Source: Paenibacillus sp. OV219 (GTDB lineage: Bacteria; Bacillota; Bacilli; Paenibacillales; Paenibacillaceae). Taken from it: DNA of 64,000 nucleotides. The notes beneath the pieces are model-generated. The model saw nothing but the letters and a program-made list of their open reading frames with translations, ran no database searches and had not been told where the DNA came from. Location of the stretch: the NCBI RefSeq assembly GCF_900110075.1, contig NZ_FOCJ01000007.1, positions 124,001 to 188,000 on the forward strand. The letters are read 5' to 3'. Both the position numbers and the translations under genes were made by a program. This document shows, one piece after another, positions 7,479 through 15,874 of this stretch (position 1 is its first letter; the number at the start of each line of letters is the position of its first letter).

Positions 7479-9281
7479 ATGATCCAAATACCGGAATTTA
7501 TCCGGAAGGCAACTAGCTTTGTGCGGGCTCAGGATGGAACTATTGATCCGGATGACACGCTGCGCATTATCGTCGAATGGGAAGGCGTTAAAGCCTCTTC
7601 AAGACTTATCAATGCAGGCAAACGGCCGCAAGCGGTGAATGAAATGGTGTTGTTCAAAGGAGCATGGCACTACACTGAAGCTGCGAAATTTTATGGAGAG
7701 GGCTATAGCATGCTGTCGCAATATGGCGGGACGATTGGTAATCCGGAGCTCATCGGAGGCTACGACGATCACCTTCATTACCGGTTGCAGACGGCTGAAG
7801 GTTATTTTACCGTGTATAATATGGTCCTGTTGTCGCCGAATTCAGATGATTGCACGCTCATCGGCTTCTCTTCTTGTAAGCGTTTTACTGGAGAAATACG
7901 ACTGGCTGATGGTCACTTCGAAATCGTGCTGAACGGTGAAGGACTCGTCATCGAACCAGGCGAATCCTGGGAACTAGAGCAGCTCGTCATTCTGCCTGGT
8001 GGACAACGAGAGGAACTTCTGGAATATTATGCCGGCCTAATTGCAGCCAATCATCCTCCGCTTCTCGTTGCATCCGTACCGAATGGTTGGTGCTCTTGGT
8101 ATTGGTTCGGACCCCAAGTAACGGAGGAAGATATCTACCGGAATCTAAACGTCATCGGTCAGACAGTGCCGAAATTACAATATATCCAGATTGATGACGG
8201 CTATCAGGCGTATATGGGTGATTGGTTAACGCCGGGCCGCTCTTTCGGTAATATGCAAGGATTATGCCGGCAAATACGAGCGTCCGGCTCAGAGCCGGCA
8301 ATATGGGTGGCGCCGTTTATTGCGGAGCGTAACTCCTCATTATTACGCGATCATCCCGATTGGTTTGTCCAGGACGCTCAAGATGGAGGTCCGCTGGCAT
8401 CTGATACGATCTCGTTCGGCGGTTGGCGCAATGGCCCCTGGTATATGCTGGATGGAACCCATCCTGAAGCCCGAGGCTACTTGCGCCATGTGTTTAAGAC
8501 GATGCGCGAGGAGTGGGGCTGCCGCTACTTCAAGCTCGATGCCAACATATGGGGCGCGCTTCCCGGAGGTCTTCGGTATAACAGGCAGGCGACGAAGACA
8601 GAGGCGTACCGGCTAGGCATGCAGGCGGTGTTCGAAGGTGCGGGTAGTGACAGCTTCCTGCTTGGCTGTAACGCTCCGATGTGGCCTTCGCTTGGCACCG
8701 TTCACGGCATGCGGGTCACCGGCGATATCGATCGGAACTGGCCGACGTTTGCGAGTCTCGCTGCGGAATGTTTCTGCCGCAATTGGCAGCATCAACGGCT
8801 ATGGATTAATGATCCGGATTGTATAGTTCTTGAGAACCGTTTCCCGGAAGCTGATGCAGAGCAGGCAGTCGCGACAGGCATCGAGCCGGTAACGGAGCAG
8901 GAATTTCAATTCCATATGGCGTATATCGTCGCATCCGGGGGTATGGTGCTGTCCGGTGACGATTTGACAAGCATGTCCGCGGACAATGCCGCTATTCTGC
9001 GTAAAGCAGTGGCTGCCAATCATGCTGCGGCAAGGTTTGAGGATGACCGGTTTCGCATCGGCATCATCAAGGAGACAGACCGACAACTCATTTGTCTCTT
9101 TAATTGGGAGAATGATCCGATTTCGCTGAGCGTGCAGCTGGATGAGCCGGGGCGAATCGTGGATTATTGGAACGGTGAAGATTATGGGGAGCATCTGCAG
9201 CAATTTACGCTGGAGGAACTGGCTCCCCGTTCGGCGCGGGTGCTGGAGTTCACCCCTCTCTCTTTAAACAGAGAAGACTGA
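7479..9281 (+). CDS. GH36-type alpha-galactosidase
   Basis: A 600-residue enzyme of the GH36 (melibiase) clan. An N-terminal beta-rich domain leads into a TIM barrel beginning GWCSWYWFGP, then YIQIDDGYQ. The nucleophile is Asp354 in FKLDAN and the acid/base is Asp416 in RVTGDIDRNW. A small C-terminal domain follows. No signal peptide is present, so it hydrolyses imported alpha-galactosides in the cytoplasm. ATG at 7479 is preferred over a TTG at 7440 because GGGGAGCG lies ten bases before it. It is downstream of a complete sugar importer and upstream of a GH109-like gene. Shorter than the ~700-residue classical GH36 enzymes; alpha-N-acetylgalactosaminidase activity is also possible. Confidence 0.82.
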   Translation: MIQIPEFIRKATSFVRAQDGTIDPDDTLRIIVEWEGVKASSRLINAGKRPQAVNEMVLFKGAWHYTEAAKFYGEGYSMLSQYGGTIGNPELIGGYDDHLHYRLQTAEGYFTVYNMVLLSPNSDDCTLIGFSSCKRFTGEIRLADGHFEIVLNGEGLVIEPGESWELEQLVILPGGQREELLEYYAGLIAANHPPLLVASVPNGWCSWYWFGPQVTEEDIYRNLNVIGQTVPKLQYIQIDDGYQAYMGDWLTPGRSFGNMQGLCRQIRASGSEPAIWVAPFIAERNSSLLRDHPDWFVQDAQDGGPLASDTISFGGWRNGPWYMLDGTHPEARGYLRHVFKTMREEWGCRYFKLDANIWGALPGGLRYNRQATKTEAYRLGMQAVFEGAGSDSFLLGCNAPMWPSLGTVHGMRVTGDIDRNWPTFASLAAECFCRNWQHQRLWINDPDCIVLENRFPEADAEQAVATGIEPVTEQEFQFHMAYIVASGGMVLSGDDLTSMSADNAAILRKAVAANHAAARFEDDRFRIGIIKETDRQLICLFNWENDPISLSVQLDEPGRIVDYWNGEDYGEHLQQFTLEELAPRSARVLEFTPLSLNRED

Positions 9282-9338
9282 AAGAGTGCGTATGTAGAAC
9301 TTAAACGAGAGGTTACTAAAGAGTGGAGGATGGCATTC

Positions 9339-10583
9339 ATGGGAATGGATCGAAAAAGCGTTAATTTGGCCGTTATCGGTTTGGGCGGACGAGGTACAGG
9401 ACTAATGCAATCGTTGCTCGACATGGAAGATGTGAGCGTTGTCGCCGTCTGCGATTTATATGAGGAGCGTGTTGAAGGTGCGCTTAAGTGTATTCGGGAA
9501 TCGGGACGTACGCTGGCAGAGGCTTACTCCGATTATAAGATGCTATTGGCGCGAGAGGATATTGAAGGGGTCATCATTGCAACCACATGGGTAACACACG
9601 CAGAGATTGCCATCGCGGCGATGAGGGCTGGTAAATATGCCGGGATTGAAGTGGGAGGCGCCGCTTCGACCCAGGAGTGCTGGGAGCTGGTTCGCACTTC
9701 CGAGGAAACCGGTATGCCTTGTATGCTCCTTGAGAATTGTTGCTACGGCCGTGATGAGCTCGCAGTTATGAATATAGTGAAGCAAGGATTACTGGGCGAG
9801 CTCATTCATGGGCAATGTGGTTACGAGCATGACCTCCGCGAAGAGGTGGCTATGGGCATAGAGAATAAGCATGGCCGCTTCCATAATTACCTGCATCGAA
9901 ATGGAGAATTGTACCCCATTCACGGGCTCGGACCTATTTCCAAAACATTTAACATTAACCGCGGTAACCGTCTCCTCATGCTTACATCCATGTCCTCCAA
10001 AGCGCGCGGCATCAAGCAATGGGCTACGAATCAATTTGGTGAGAATGATACCAAGGCGAAGCTTGAGTTTGCTCAAGGTGATATTGTAACGACAATGATC
10101 AAATGTGCTGGCGGCGAGACCATCCAAATCATTCATGATACGACACTTCCACGGCCTTACTCGAGAGCGGGCCGTGTGCAAGGGACGAAGGGGCTTTGGA
10201 TGGAGGACAACAATTCTATACACATTGAAGGGCGCAGCGAGAATCACAAGTGGGAGTCATTCGATAGCTATCGCGAAGCGTACGAGCACCCGCTGTGGAA
10301 GCAATACTTGGCGCAAGGTGTGCGCGGCGGTCATGGCGGGATGGATTACCTCGTGCTGCGAGCCTTCATTGAAAGTGTACGCAATGGAACCCAGACACCT
10401 ATCGACGTATACGATACAGCCGTCTGGATGTCGATTACGGCGTTGTCTGAGGAATCGGTCGCACTAGGCAGCATGCCCGTGGCGATTCCGGACTTTACGA
10501 AGGGCAAGTGGATTAATCGGGAGCCTGCGCCGGTGAGCGCGTACGAGCTGGATGCGATCCATGAGGATAAGTACGAGGAATAA
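9339..10583 (+). CDS. GH109-like NAD-dependent glycosidase (Gfo/Idh/MocA fold)
   Basis: A 414-residue protein with an N-terminal Rossmann fold (VIGLGGRG, residues 12-19). The segments NCCYGRDE, GYEHDLREE and RNGELYPIHGLGPISK are characteristic of the GH109 alpha-N-acetylgalactosaminidase family, which uses bound NAD for oxidation, elimination and addition at the sugar ring. ATG at 9339 is chosen because GGAGG directly abuts the upstream ATG at 9330 and therefore serves the later one. It lies 57 bases after the GH36 gene. Together they suggest removal of alpha-Gal and alpha-GalNAc-like caps. Exact substrate unproven; other Gfo/Idh/MocA sugar oxidoreductases remain possible. Confidence 0.75.
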   Translation: MGMDRKSVNLAVIGLGGRGTGLMQSLLDMEDVSVVAVCDLYEERVEGALKCIRESGRTLAEAYSDYKMLLAREDIEGVIIATTWVTHAEIAIAAMRAGKYAGIEVGGAASTQECWELVRTSEETGMPCMLLENCCYGRDELAVMNIVKQGLLGELIHGQCGYEHDLREEVAMGIENKHGRFHNYLHRNGELYPIHGLGPISKTFNINRGNRLLMLTSMSSKARGIKQWATNQFGENDTKAKLEFAQGDIVTTMIKCAGGETIQIIHDTTLPRPYSRAGRVQGTKGLWMEDNNSIHIEGRSENHKWESFDSYREAYEHPLWKQYLAQGVRGGHGGMDYLVLRAFIESVRNGTQTPIDVYDTAVWMSITALSEESVALGSMPVAIPDFTKGKWINREPAPVSAYELDAIHEDKYEE

Positions 10584-10603
10584 TAGCGAAGGAGTCCAAG
10601 GGA

Positions 10604-11740
10604 ATGTCGGACACGGTATGCTTTTTGCAAGAAAGTGAGCTGCTTTATGCGAATAATTGGCTGAGGCTTCCGGCGGATGCACTGCTGACTCTTCAGGCTG
10701 CTGCAGCCAAAGTTGAGGCAGATCCGAAATGGCGGAATCTGGCTAATGAAGGGCGAGAGATATTATTTCCGGCTGCCGGAACCGTAGAGAGTCGGGGCAG
10801 TACCGATCCATCAGACTGGGTGTCACGGCTCGGAGAGATGACTGCACTGATCATTCCGCTCGTGCTGATAAGCGGCGTGCGGCAGCTTAAGGAGTTGTAT
10901 AAGCTAAGGGATATTCCGGAGAAGGTGCTGATCGATACGCTCAGCGATCTCAAGCTTTGGATGGAGGAGTATTACCGCAAGCATGGCACCTGGGGGACAG
11001 ACATATTGTGGCTGCATAATCATTTGAACTTTCACTTGTTCCGACTCGGGCGCCTTCAGTTTTGCCGAAGCCGCTGGAACGGTCATATGGTTGTGCTGCG
11101 TCACAAGGAAACACGCGAGACGATTGTACTTGCTGAAGCGGGACTTCGCTTCCGAAGCGACGGCTTGCTTGACGGTACGAGCGGCAGGTATGATGCCGAG
11201 GGTGTCTGGCTATCAGAGCTAGTCATTAACGATTCTCTGATTCAGGGACACCTTATATCACCGGAAGGGTACGCGCATCAGGAACAGCTGACCATTTCGC
11301 AATCGACCGATTGGGAAATGGTGCTGCGCGATGGGGATGCGGTGCTTGATATTCATATTGCTGCAGACGGTAAGCTCGATCCGGCGGCATGCAACGATTC
11401 AGTCCGGGATGCGGAGCAATTCTTCTCACGCTATTTCGCCGAAGAGAATTTCTGTGCCTATGTGTGCAACTCATGGCTGCTGGATTCGCAGTTCAAACAT
11501 CTGCTTGCGCCTTCGTCAAATATTGTTCGTTTTCTTGACGGATCATTTATGCTGTATCCCGTTCCTAGCAGCGGCAAGGCAGGTCTCGAGCGCATCTTCG
11601 ACTGGCGTTTATATACGGATTGGTCGGAGGCCCCACAGGATACGACATTACGCCGAATAATCCGGGGGCATATGATGAATGGCAACGAGCTGCGCGATAT
11701 GGGCGGTTTCATGTTGAGGGGTGAGGCTGCATGGCGGTAG
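10604..11740 (+). CDS. GNAT-like acyltransferase-domain protein of unknown function
   Basis: A 378-residue cytoplasmic protein. The middle (about 100-270) contains HNHLNFHLFRLGRLQF, which resembles a two-domain N-acyltransferase-like family (NAT N-domain plus GNAT-like C-domain) known only from sequence. ATG at 10604 follows GAAGGAG, 20 bases after the GH109-like gene, and the gene ends the operon before a strong terminator. An acetyl- or acyl-transfer role on the imported sugar would fit, but this is inference from weak similarity. Confidence 0.65.
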   Translation: MSDTVCFLQESELLYANNWLRLPADALLTLQAAAAKVEADPKWRNLANEGREILFPAAGTVESRGSTDPSDWVSRLGEMTALIIPLVLISGVRQLKELYKLRDIPEKVLIDTLSDLKLWMEEYYRKHGTWGTDILWLHNHLNFHLFRLGRLQFCRSRWNGHMVVLRHKETRETIVLAEAGLRFRSDGLLDGTSGRYDAEGVWLSELVINDSLIQGHLISPEGYAHQEQLTISQSTDWEMVLRDGDAVLDIHIAADGKLDPAACNDSVRDAEQFFSRYFAEENFCAYVCNSWLLDSQFKHLLAPSSNIVRFLDGSFMLYPVPSSGKAGLERIFDWRLYTDWSEAPQDTTLRRIIRGHMMNGNELRDMGGFMLRGEAAWR

Positions 11741-11763
11741 CGCGGTTACATTGTTAGAATCAG

Positions 11764-11805
11764 AAGCTTCTCACGAGTTCGCCGAACTTGTGAGAAGCTT
11801 TTTTC
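11764..11805 (+). terminator. rho-independent terminator of the PHP-ABC-glycosidase operon
   Basis: A 17-bp stem with a single G-U pair (11764-11780 with 11784-11800) and a three-base loop, followed by a T-run. It closes the operon that begins at 932. Confidence 0.9.
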
Positions 11806-11963
11806 GTCATTTGGATTTGCAGACAATCTTTATCTCATCTTCATCTCAGCTGGACTTGTTCTTCATGCGTATGTCGTACACTGGATGTTACCATTCTTTT
11901 TTGATTCATCTGCCAGGTTTGATACACTGATTCTAGAACGAAAGCGAAACCGGAGCATCTAGA

Positions 11964-12367
11964 ATGAAAACGATGTTGATCGTCGAAGACGAGGCCGTAT
12001 TGCGTGAGATAAGTAAGGATTGAAGGCTATATGGTACTGGAGGCAGCGGAGGGGAAGGCTGCTCTGGTTCTGTTTCAAGAGAAGTAGATCTAATCGTGCT
12101 GGATATTATGCTGCCGGAGCTGCACGGATGGTCGGTGTGCCGCCGTATCCGCAAGTCCTCTGATGTCCCCATCAGTCCGCGTCGATGAACTTGGGTTTGA
12201 GCTGGTCGCTGATGACAATGTGACGAAACCGTATAGCCCGTCTGTCCTTCTCGTAAGGGCGAAGAGTCTGCTTGAAAGCCGCAGTAAGAATGGCAGAGCA
12301 GCACAGCCGGAAGATGCATTAAATATAAATGGAGTTAAGGTTCATTACCCATCGCGGACTGAAATGA
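11964..12367 (+). pseudogene. decayed OmpR/PhoB-type response regulator
   Basis: Pieces of a receiver domain can be read in order but in broken frames. MKTMLIVEDEAVLREISKD ends at a stop, then [17 protein letters not shown] ends at another stop, then [15 protein letters not shown] with the phosphoacceptor Asp, then ADDNVTKPYSPSVLL with the conserved Lys, and finally a linker-like part. At least two internal stops and several small deletions are present, and the DNA-binding domain is missing. It is a remnant of a two-component gene; no intact partner kinase is nearby. Confidence 0.8.
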
Positions 12368-12611
12368 TTGACGTTGGAGCAGGCGGCGGATGAGCTGGCG
12401 GATCGGATCTGCAGCATCTGGAGTGAGGCGTTGAGCACGCTGCTGCAAGCATGGCCCGCTCTTGATGCTGGGGCGGCCGGCACGTATGAGCTGTGTATGA
12501 ATGATATTTTCCACGACGATTGCCCAATGGACGATGTGCCCTGGCGGCGACCGGGATACAGAGCGGCTTTGGTACGTACTGGAGGAGCTCTTTCACTTGG
12601 AGAATAGCTAG
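12368..12611 (+). pseudogene. frameshifted remnant of an unrecognised gene
   Basis: An open stretch from 12368 encodes LEQAADELADRICSIWSEAL, continuing to MDDVPW. Near 12543 the sensible frame changes to GDRDTERLWYVLEELFHLEN and stops at 12611. The composition is protein-like on both sides of the shift, and no ribosome site precedes it. I do not recognise the family. It may be the same decayed locus as the response regulator just upstream. Confidence 0.4.
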
Positions 12612-12630
12612 TGATTTAGAAGGCGCGCAA

Positions 12631-12668
12631 AAAAGCCCACAACCATCGAAGGTGTGGGCTTTCTTTCT
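12631..12668. terminator. bidirectional terminator
   Basis: GCCCACA pairs with TGTGGGC around a loop containing ACC/GGT. A-rich sequence lies on one side and T-rich on the other, so it can stop the minus-strand MFS gene (ending at 12673) and any read-through from the left. Confidence 0.75.
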
Positions 12669-12672
12669 GCGC

Positions 12673-13956
12673 TTACGCCGCTTCATTCATCGGCACGGAA
12701 TGCTGGTCGAAGCGGTTAAACATGACGTTGTAGATGAACGCGGATGCGATCGCGAGCAGTGCGAGCAAGCCGAACGTCCACGGGAAGCCGATCCAGCTAG
12801 TCAGCGGAATGGTCAGCGGCGCAATGGTGCGTCCGACCGTATAGCGGAGACTCGCTGCGGCAAAATATTGCCCGCGCATATGCTCAGGCGCTAGCCGCGA
12901 AACAAACGCCTGCTGCGGCCCCGCCGACATGAGCTCGGCAATGGTGAAGACAGCGATTGCTAGCGTGAAGCCCCAGAACGAGGACATCAAGCCGAACATA
13001 TAGATGCCGGCAGCATAGAGCACAGCACCGCCGATGAAGACATAACGGTCGCGGAAGCTTGTAATCCACTTCGTAATGACGACGGTAAATAGTGCGACGA
13101 ACAGTCCGTTTTCCGAGACGATGATGCCGAAGAGCTGCTGTCCGGTCACCTGCAGATTCCAGTCGCCAAACGAGAATATCGTTGAGAGCTTCACCGTTTC
13201 CTTCAGGAAGACCGGGAACAGTAGATCAAGCTGCATGAACGTTTGCGACAACAGGATGCCTGCGATAGTAAACAACAGGAACACGCGGTCTGTTGCGATG
13301 ACGCGATAATCGCGCAGCTGTGTACCGATGACCTTGTACCACGGCTGGCCTTCCTTGGCCTGCGAGCGTTCTGCCACTCGAGCTGGACGTGACTCGTGTA
13401 ACCGTGCGTTCATCACGAACGCGAGAATCGCGCACACTGCCGCTGCTGCTGCCAGAACCGGGTACGGATTTTCCGTATAGGTGAGCGAGCCAATCAGCGG
13501 ACCGATAACGACGGCGACATTGGCCGCAGTATAGAAGATGGCGAAGACGCTCGCTTGATGTTTCTCTTCGACGACGTCGGAGACCATCGCTTGACTGGCA
13601 GGCCAGTAGATTGCGCCGAAGAAGCTTGCGATCGTGAAGCCGATGAAACCGATAGACGGCATCGATAAGAGTGGCGACGCGGCGAGCGAGAAGAGACCGT
13701 AGCCGAGGGCTTGTCCGAATGCGGCGAGTACCATCATACGCTTACGGCCGAATCTGTCCGCACAGTAACCGCCAAGCAGGTTCGCGAAGACGCTCAACAG
13801 CTGCGATATGACGAGCAAGGTGCCCGTCCAGCCTTTGCCGAATTGATCGGAGAAATAGATCGATAAGAACGGAAAGAAGGTCCAGAAGATGACATTGAAT
13901 GCCGCTTCACCGCCGAGGCGGATTTTTAAGTTTAAATCCCAATCTTTAATTTTCAT
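12673..13956 (-). CDS. MFS transporter (multidrug-efflux type)
   Basis: A 427-residue protein with about twelve membrane segments and the major-facilitator motif between helices 2 and 3 (GGYCADRFGRKR). The N-terminus MKIKDWDLNLKIRLGGE is typical of a Firmicutes multidrug-resistance branch. The start at 13956 has only a weak ribosome site (AGATAGGGC). It is transcribed away from the molybdate regulator and ends at a bidirectional terminator. The substrate cannot be deduced. Confidence 0.85.
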   Translation of the reverse strand: MKIKDWDLNLKIRLGGEAAFNVIFWTFFPFLSIYFSDQFGKGWTGTLLVISQLLSVFANLLGGYCADRFGRKRMMVLAAFGQALGYGLFSLAASPLLSMPSIGFIGFTIASFFGAIYWPASQAMVSDVVEEKHQASVFAIFYTAANVAVVIGPLIGSLTYTENPYPVLAAAAAVCAILAFVMNARLHESRPARVAERSQAKEGQPWYKVIGTQLRDYRVIATDRVFLLFTIAGILLSQTFMQLDLLFPVFLKETVKLSTIFSFGDWNLQVTGQQLFGIIVSENGLFVALFTVVITKWITSFRDRYVFIGGAVLYAAGIYMFGLMSSFWGFTLAIAVFTIAELMSAGPQQAFVSRLAPEHMRGQYFAAASLRYTVGRTIAPLTIPLTSWIGFPWTFGLLALLAIASAFIYNVMFNRFDQHSVPMNEAA

Positions 13957-14094
13957 ATGTGCCCTATCTTTCTAGTTGTAGATGCTTTAAGTGCTGTACC
14001 ATCATACTACCTTTGCGTCAGAGGAGACAAGGCGTGCAGAGGCGTATCATTTTGGAAAATGAATGGGTGATTCGTGCTTTCTACAAATCGGCTC

Positions 14095-14103
14095 TGCTAT
14101 AAT
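14095..14103 (+). promoter_or_regulatory. extended -10 promoter of the HTH-PBP regulator
   Basis: TGCTATAAT is a perfect -10 with an extended TGn. It lies 40 bases before the ATG at 14144, which shows that translation cannot begin at the upstream in-frame ATG at 14063. No good -35 is visible. Confidence 0.65.
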
Positions 14104-14143
14104 GGAGGGAACGAGCAACTTACTTAGAATGCGAGAGGTGTCC

Positions 14144-15109
14144 ATGTCTAGCGATACGTCTTATACGACCGAAGAAATAGCGAAGCTTCTAAAAATATCA
14201 AAGCTCACCGTATACGATCTCATTAAGAAAGGCGAGCTGCCTTCATACCGCGTAGGCAAACAGATCCGTGTCGATGCATCGGATATTGAAGCATACAAGC
14301 AACGCGCCAGAGGCATCGCCGTAACGCCGTTTCAGCAGCAACAGCAACTGGAGCGGGCGACTGCGGCAACCACTATCCAACCTCCACATGCAGCATCGCC
14401 CGAAAGGCCGCTCGTCATTACCGGCCACGATGTCAGCCTCGACATTCTGAGCAAGCATATCGAGAAGCAGCTGCCAGGCATACGTCCGCTGCGTTCGTTC
14501 GTCGGTAGCATTGACAGCCTGATCTCCATGTATAAAGGCGAGTCCGACATTGTCAGCACGCATCTGCTTGATGGCGATACGAATACGTACAATCTGCCGT
14601 ACATTCGGCGGCTATTGGTCGGTCTGCCGATCGTCGTCGTCCATCTGCTGACGCGTTCCGCTGGTTTCTATGTACGGCAGGGAAATCCGAAGCAGCTGCA
14701 TGGCTGGAGCGATCTGAGCAAGCCAGGGCTGAAGCTCGTGAACCGCGAGCAAGGATCAGGCGCGCGCGTACTGCTCGATGAGCAGCTGCGATTGCACCGA
14801 ATCGCAGCCGGCAGTCTGCTCGGCTACGCCGATGTCGAGCACAGTCATCTCGCCGTTGCTGGCAAAATCGCCGCCAATATAGCTGATGTCGGCATCGGCA
14901 TCCAGAAGGCTGCGAACATTGTTGGCGGCATTGACTTCATTCCGCTGATCGAGGAGCGATACGATCTTGTCATGCTGAAGCGCCCGGACAATATGAAGTG
15001 GATCGAGACCGTGCTGCATACGATTCAGTCGGACGCCTTCAAGAACGAACTGCGTACGATTCAAGGCTACGATCTGTCCGAGACAGGCCGTGTGCTGCTA
15101 GACACATAA
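14144..15109 (+). CDS. HTH (excisionase-type) regulator with periplasmic-binding-like sensor domain, molybdate-linked
   Basis: A 321-residue cytoplasmic regulator. Residues 4-55 form a MerR/excisionase-type helix-turn-helix (YTTEEIAKLLKISKLTVYDL, then YRVGKQIRVDASDIEAY). A Gln/Ala-rich linker leads to a PBP-like domain (about 95-315) related to molybdate-binding proteins, including NREQGSGARVLLDEQL. Proteins of this design sense molybdate or tungstate in place of ModE. ATG at 14144 is chosen because the -10 lies at 14098-14103 and GAGAGGTG precedes it. It is convergent with modBA across a shared terminator and is the likely regulator of modA. The ligand is inferred from the neighbours. Confidence 0.8.
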   Translation: MSSDTSYTTEEIAKLLKISKLTVYDLIKKGELPSYRVGKQIRVDASDIEAYKQRARGIAVTPFQQQQQLERATAATTIQPPHAASPERPLVITGHDVSLDILSKHIEKQLPGIRPLRSFVGSIDSLISMYKGESDIVSTHLLDGDTNTYNLPYIRRLLVGLPIVVVHLLTRSAGFYVRQGNPKQLHGWSDLSKPGLKLVNREQGSGARVLLDEQLRLHRIAAGSLLGYADVEHSHLAVAGKIAANIADVGIGIQKAANIVGGIDFIPLIEERYDLVMLKRPDNMKWIETVLHTIQSDAFKNELRTIQGYDLSETGRVLLDT

Positions 15110-15126
15110 CCTGCTATTAACACAAC

Positions 15127-15173
15127 AATGCCCTTCGCAAGCTGCGGTCAACTACCGCGGCGCGAAGGGCATT
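15127..15173. terminator. bidirectional terminator between regulator and modB
   Basis: AATGCCCTTCGC (15127-15138) pairs with GCGAAGGGCATT (15162-15173), with an inner GCGG/CCGC stem. It separates the convergent regulator and modBA genes. Confidence 0.75.
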
Positions 15174-15188
15174 CTCCATTATCTTTAG

Positions 15189-15851
15189 CTATTCTTTCGT
15201 GATTCGATTCACCGCAAGCAGCATAATAAACGACAGCAGCACCATGGAGCCGGCCCAAGCCCAAGCGAGCTTCATGCTTCCGCCGTCCATCGCGACATAG
15301 ATCGCTGTCGGAATCGTCTGCGTCCGGCCGGGAATGTTGCCCGCAATCATCAGCGTAGCGCCGAATTCACCGAGCCCACGAGCAAAGCCGAGAATGTAGC
15401 CGGTTGTGACCGATCGGAAGGCGAGAGGGAACGTAATGTACCGGAATACCTGCCATTCCGAGGCGCCGTACACCCTTGCCGAATTTTCCAGTGCGGGGTC
15501 TATTCCCTCGAAGCCAGCTTTCATTGTACGATAAGCAAGCGGGAAGGCGACCACAACCGCTGCAATAACAGCAGATTCCCATGTGAAAATAATCGGTCCG
15601 CCAAACAACGCTTCATACAGCTTCCCGGGCCAGCTTCTGCGCCCAAGCGCAACGAGCAGCAGGAAGCCGATGACCGTCGGCGGCAGCACGAGCGGGAGCA
15701 TGAACAGCGCATCAAGTATGCTTTTGCCGAAGAAACGGGCTTTCGCCATCCGCCATGCGATAATGGAGGAGAGCAGCAGCATGACGATGCTCGCAATGAG
15801 CGAAATTTGAATCGATAGCTTTATCGGTTCAAAGAACGTAGGCCAATCCAT
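15189..15851 (-). CDS. modB: molybdate ABC transporter permease ModB
   Basis: A 220-residue membrane protein with five or six helices, the hallmark LPLVLPPTVIGFLLL and the permease loop ENSARVYGASEWQVFRYITFPLA, followed by FARGLGEFGATLMIAGNIPG, as in ModB/CysT permeases. It lies 23 bases after modA in one operon. The ATPase ModC is missing from the window, so the importer must borrow an ATPase or its gene lies elsewhere. Confidence 0.92.
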   Translation of the reverse strand: MDWPTFFEPIKLSIQISLIASIVMLLLSSIIAWRMAKARFFGKSILDALFMLPLVLPPTVIGFLLLVALGRRSWPGKLYEALFGGPIIFTWESAVIAAVVVAFPLAYRTMKAGFEGIDPALENSARVYGASEWQVFRYITFPLAFRSVTTGYILGFARGLGEFGATLMIAGNIPGRTQTIPTAIYVAMDGGSMKLAWAWAGSMVLLSFIMLLAVNRITKE

Positions 15852-15874
15852 AAATGATCATCCTAAGAGATAGA

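Noticed and set aside
14063..14143. Longer N-terminus for the HTH-PBP regulator from ATG 14063
   Set aside because: The extended -10 promoter at 14095-14103 lies inside this stretch, so the transcript starts after the ATG.
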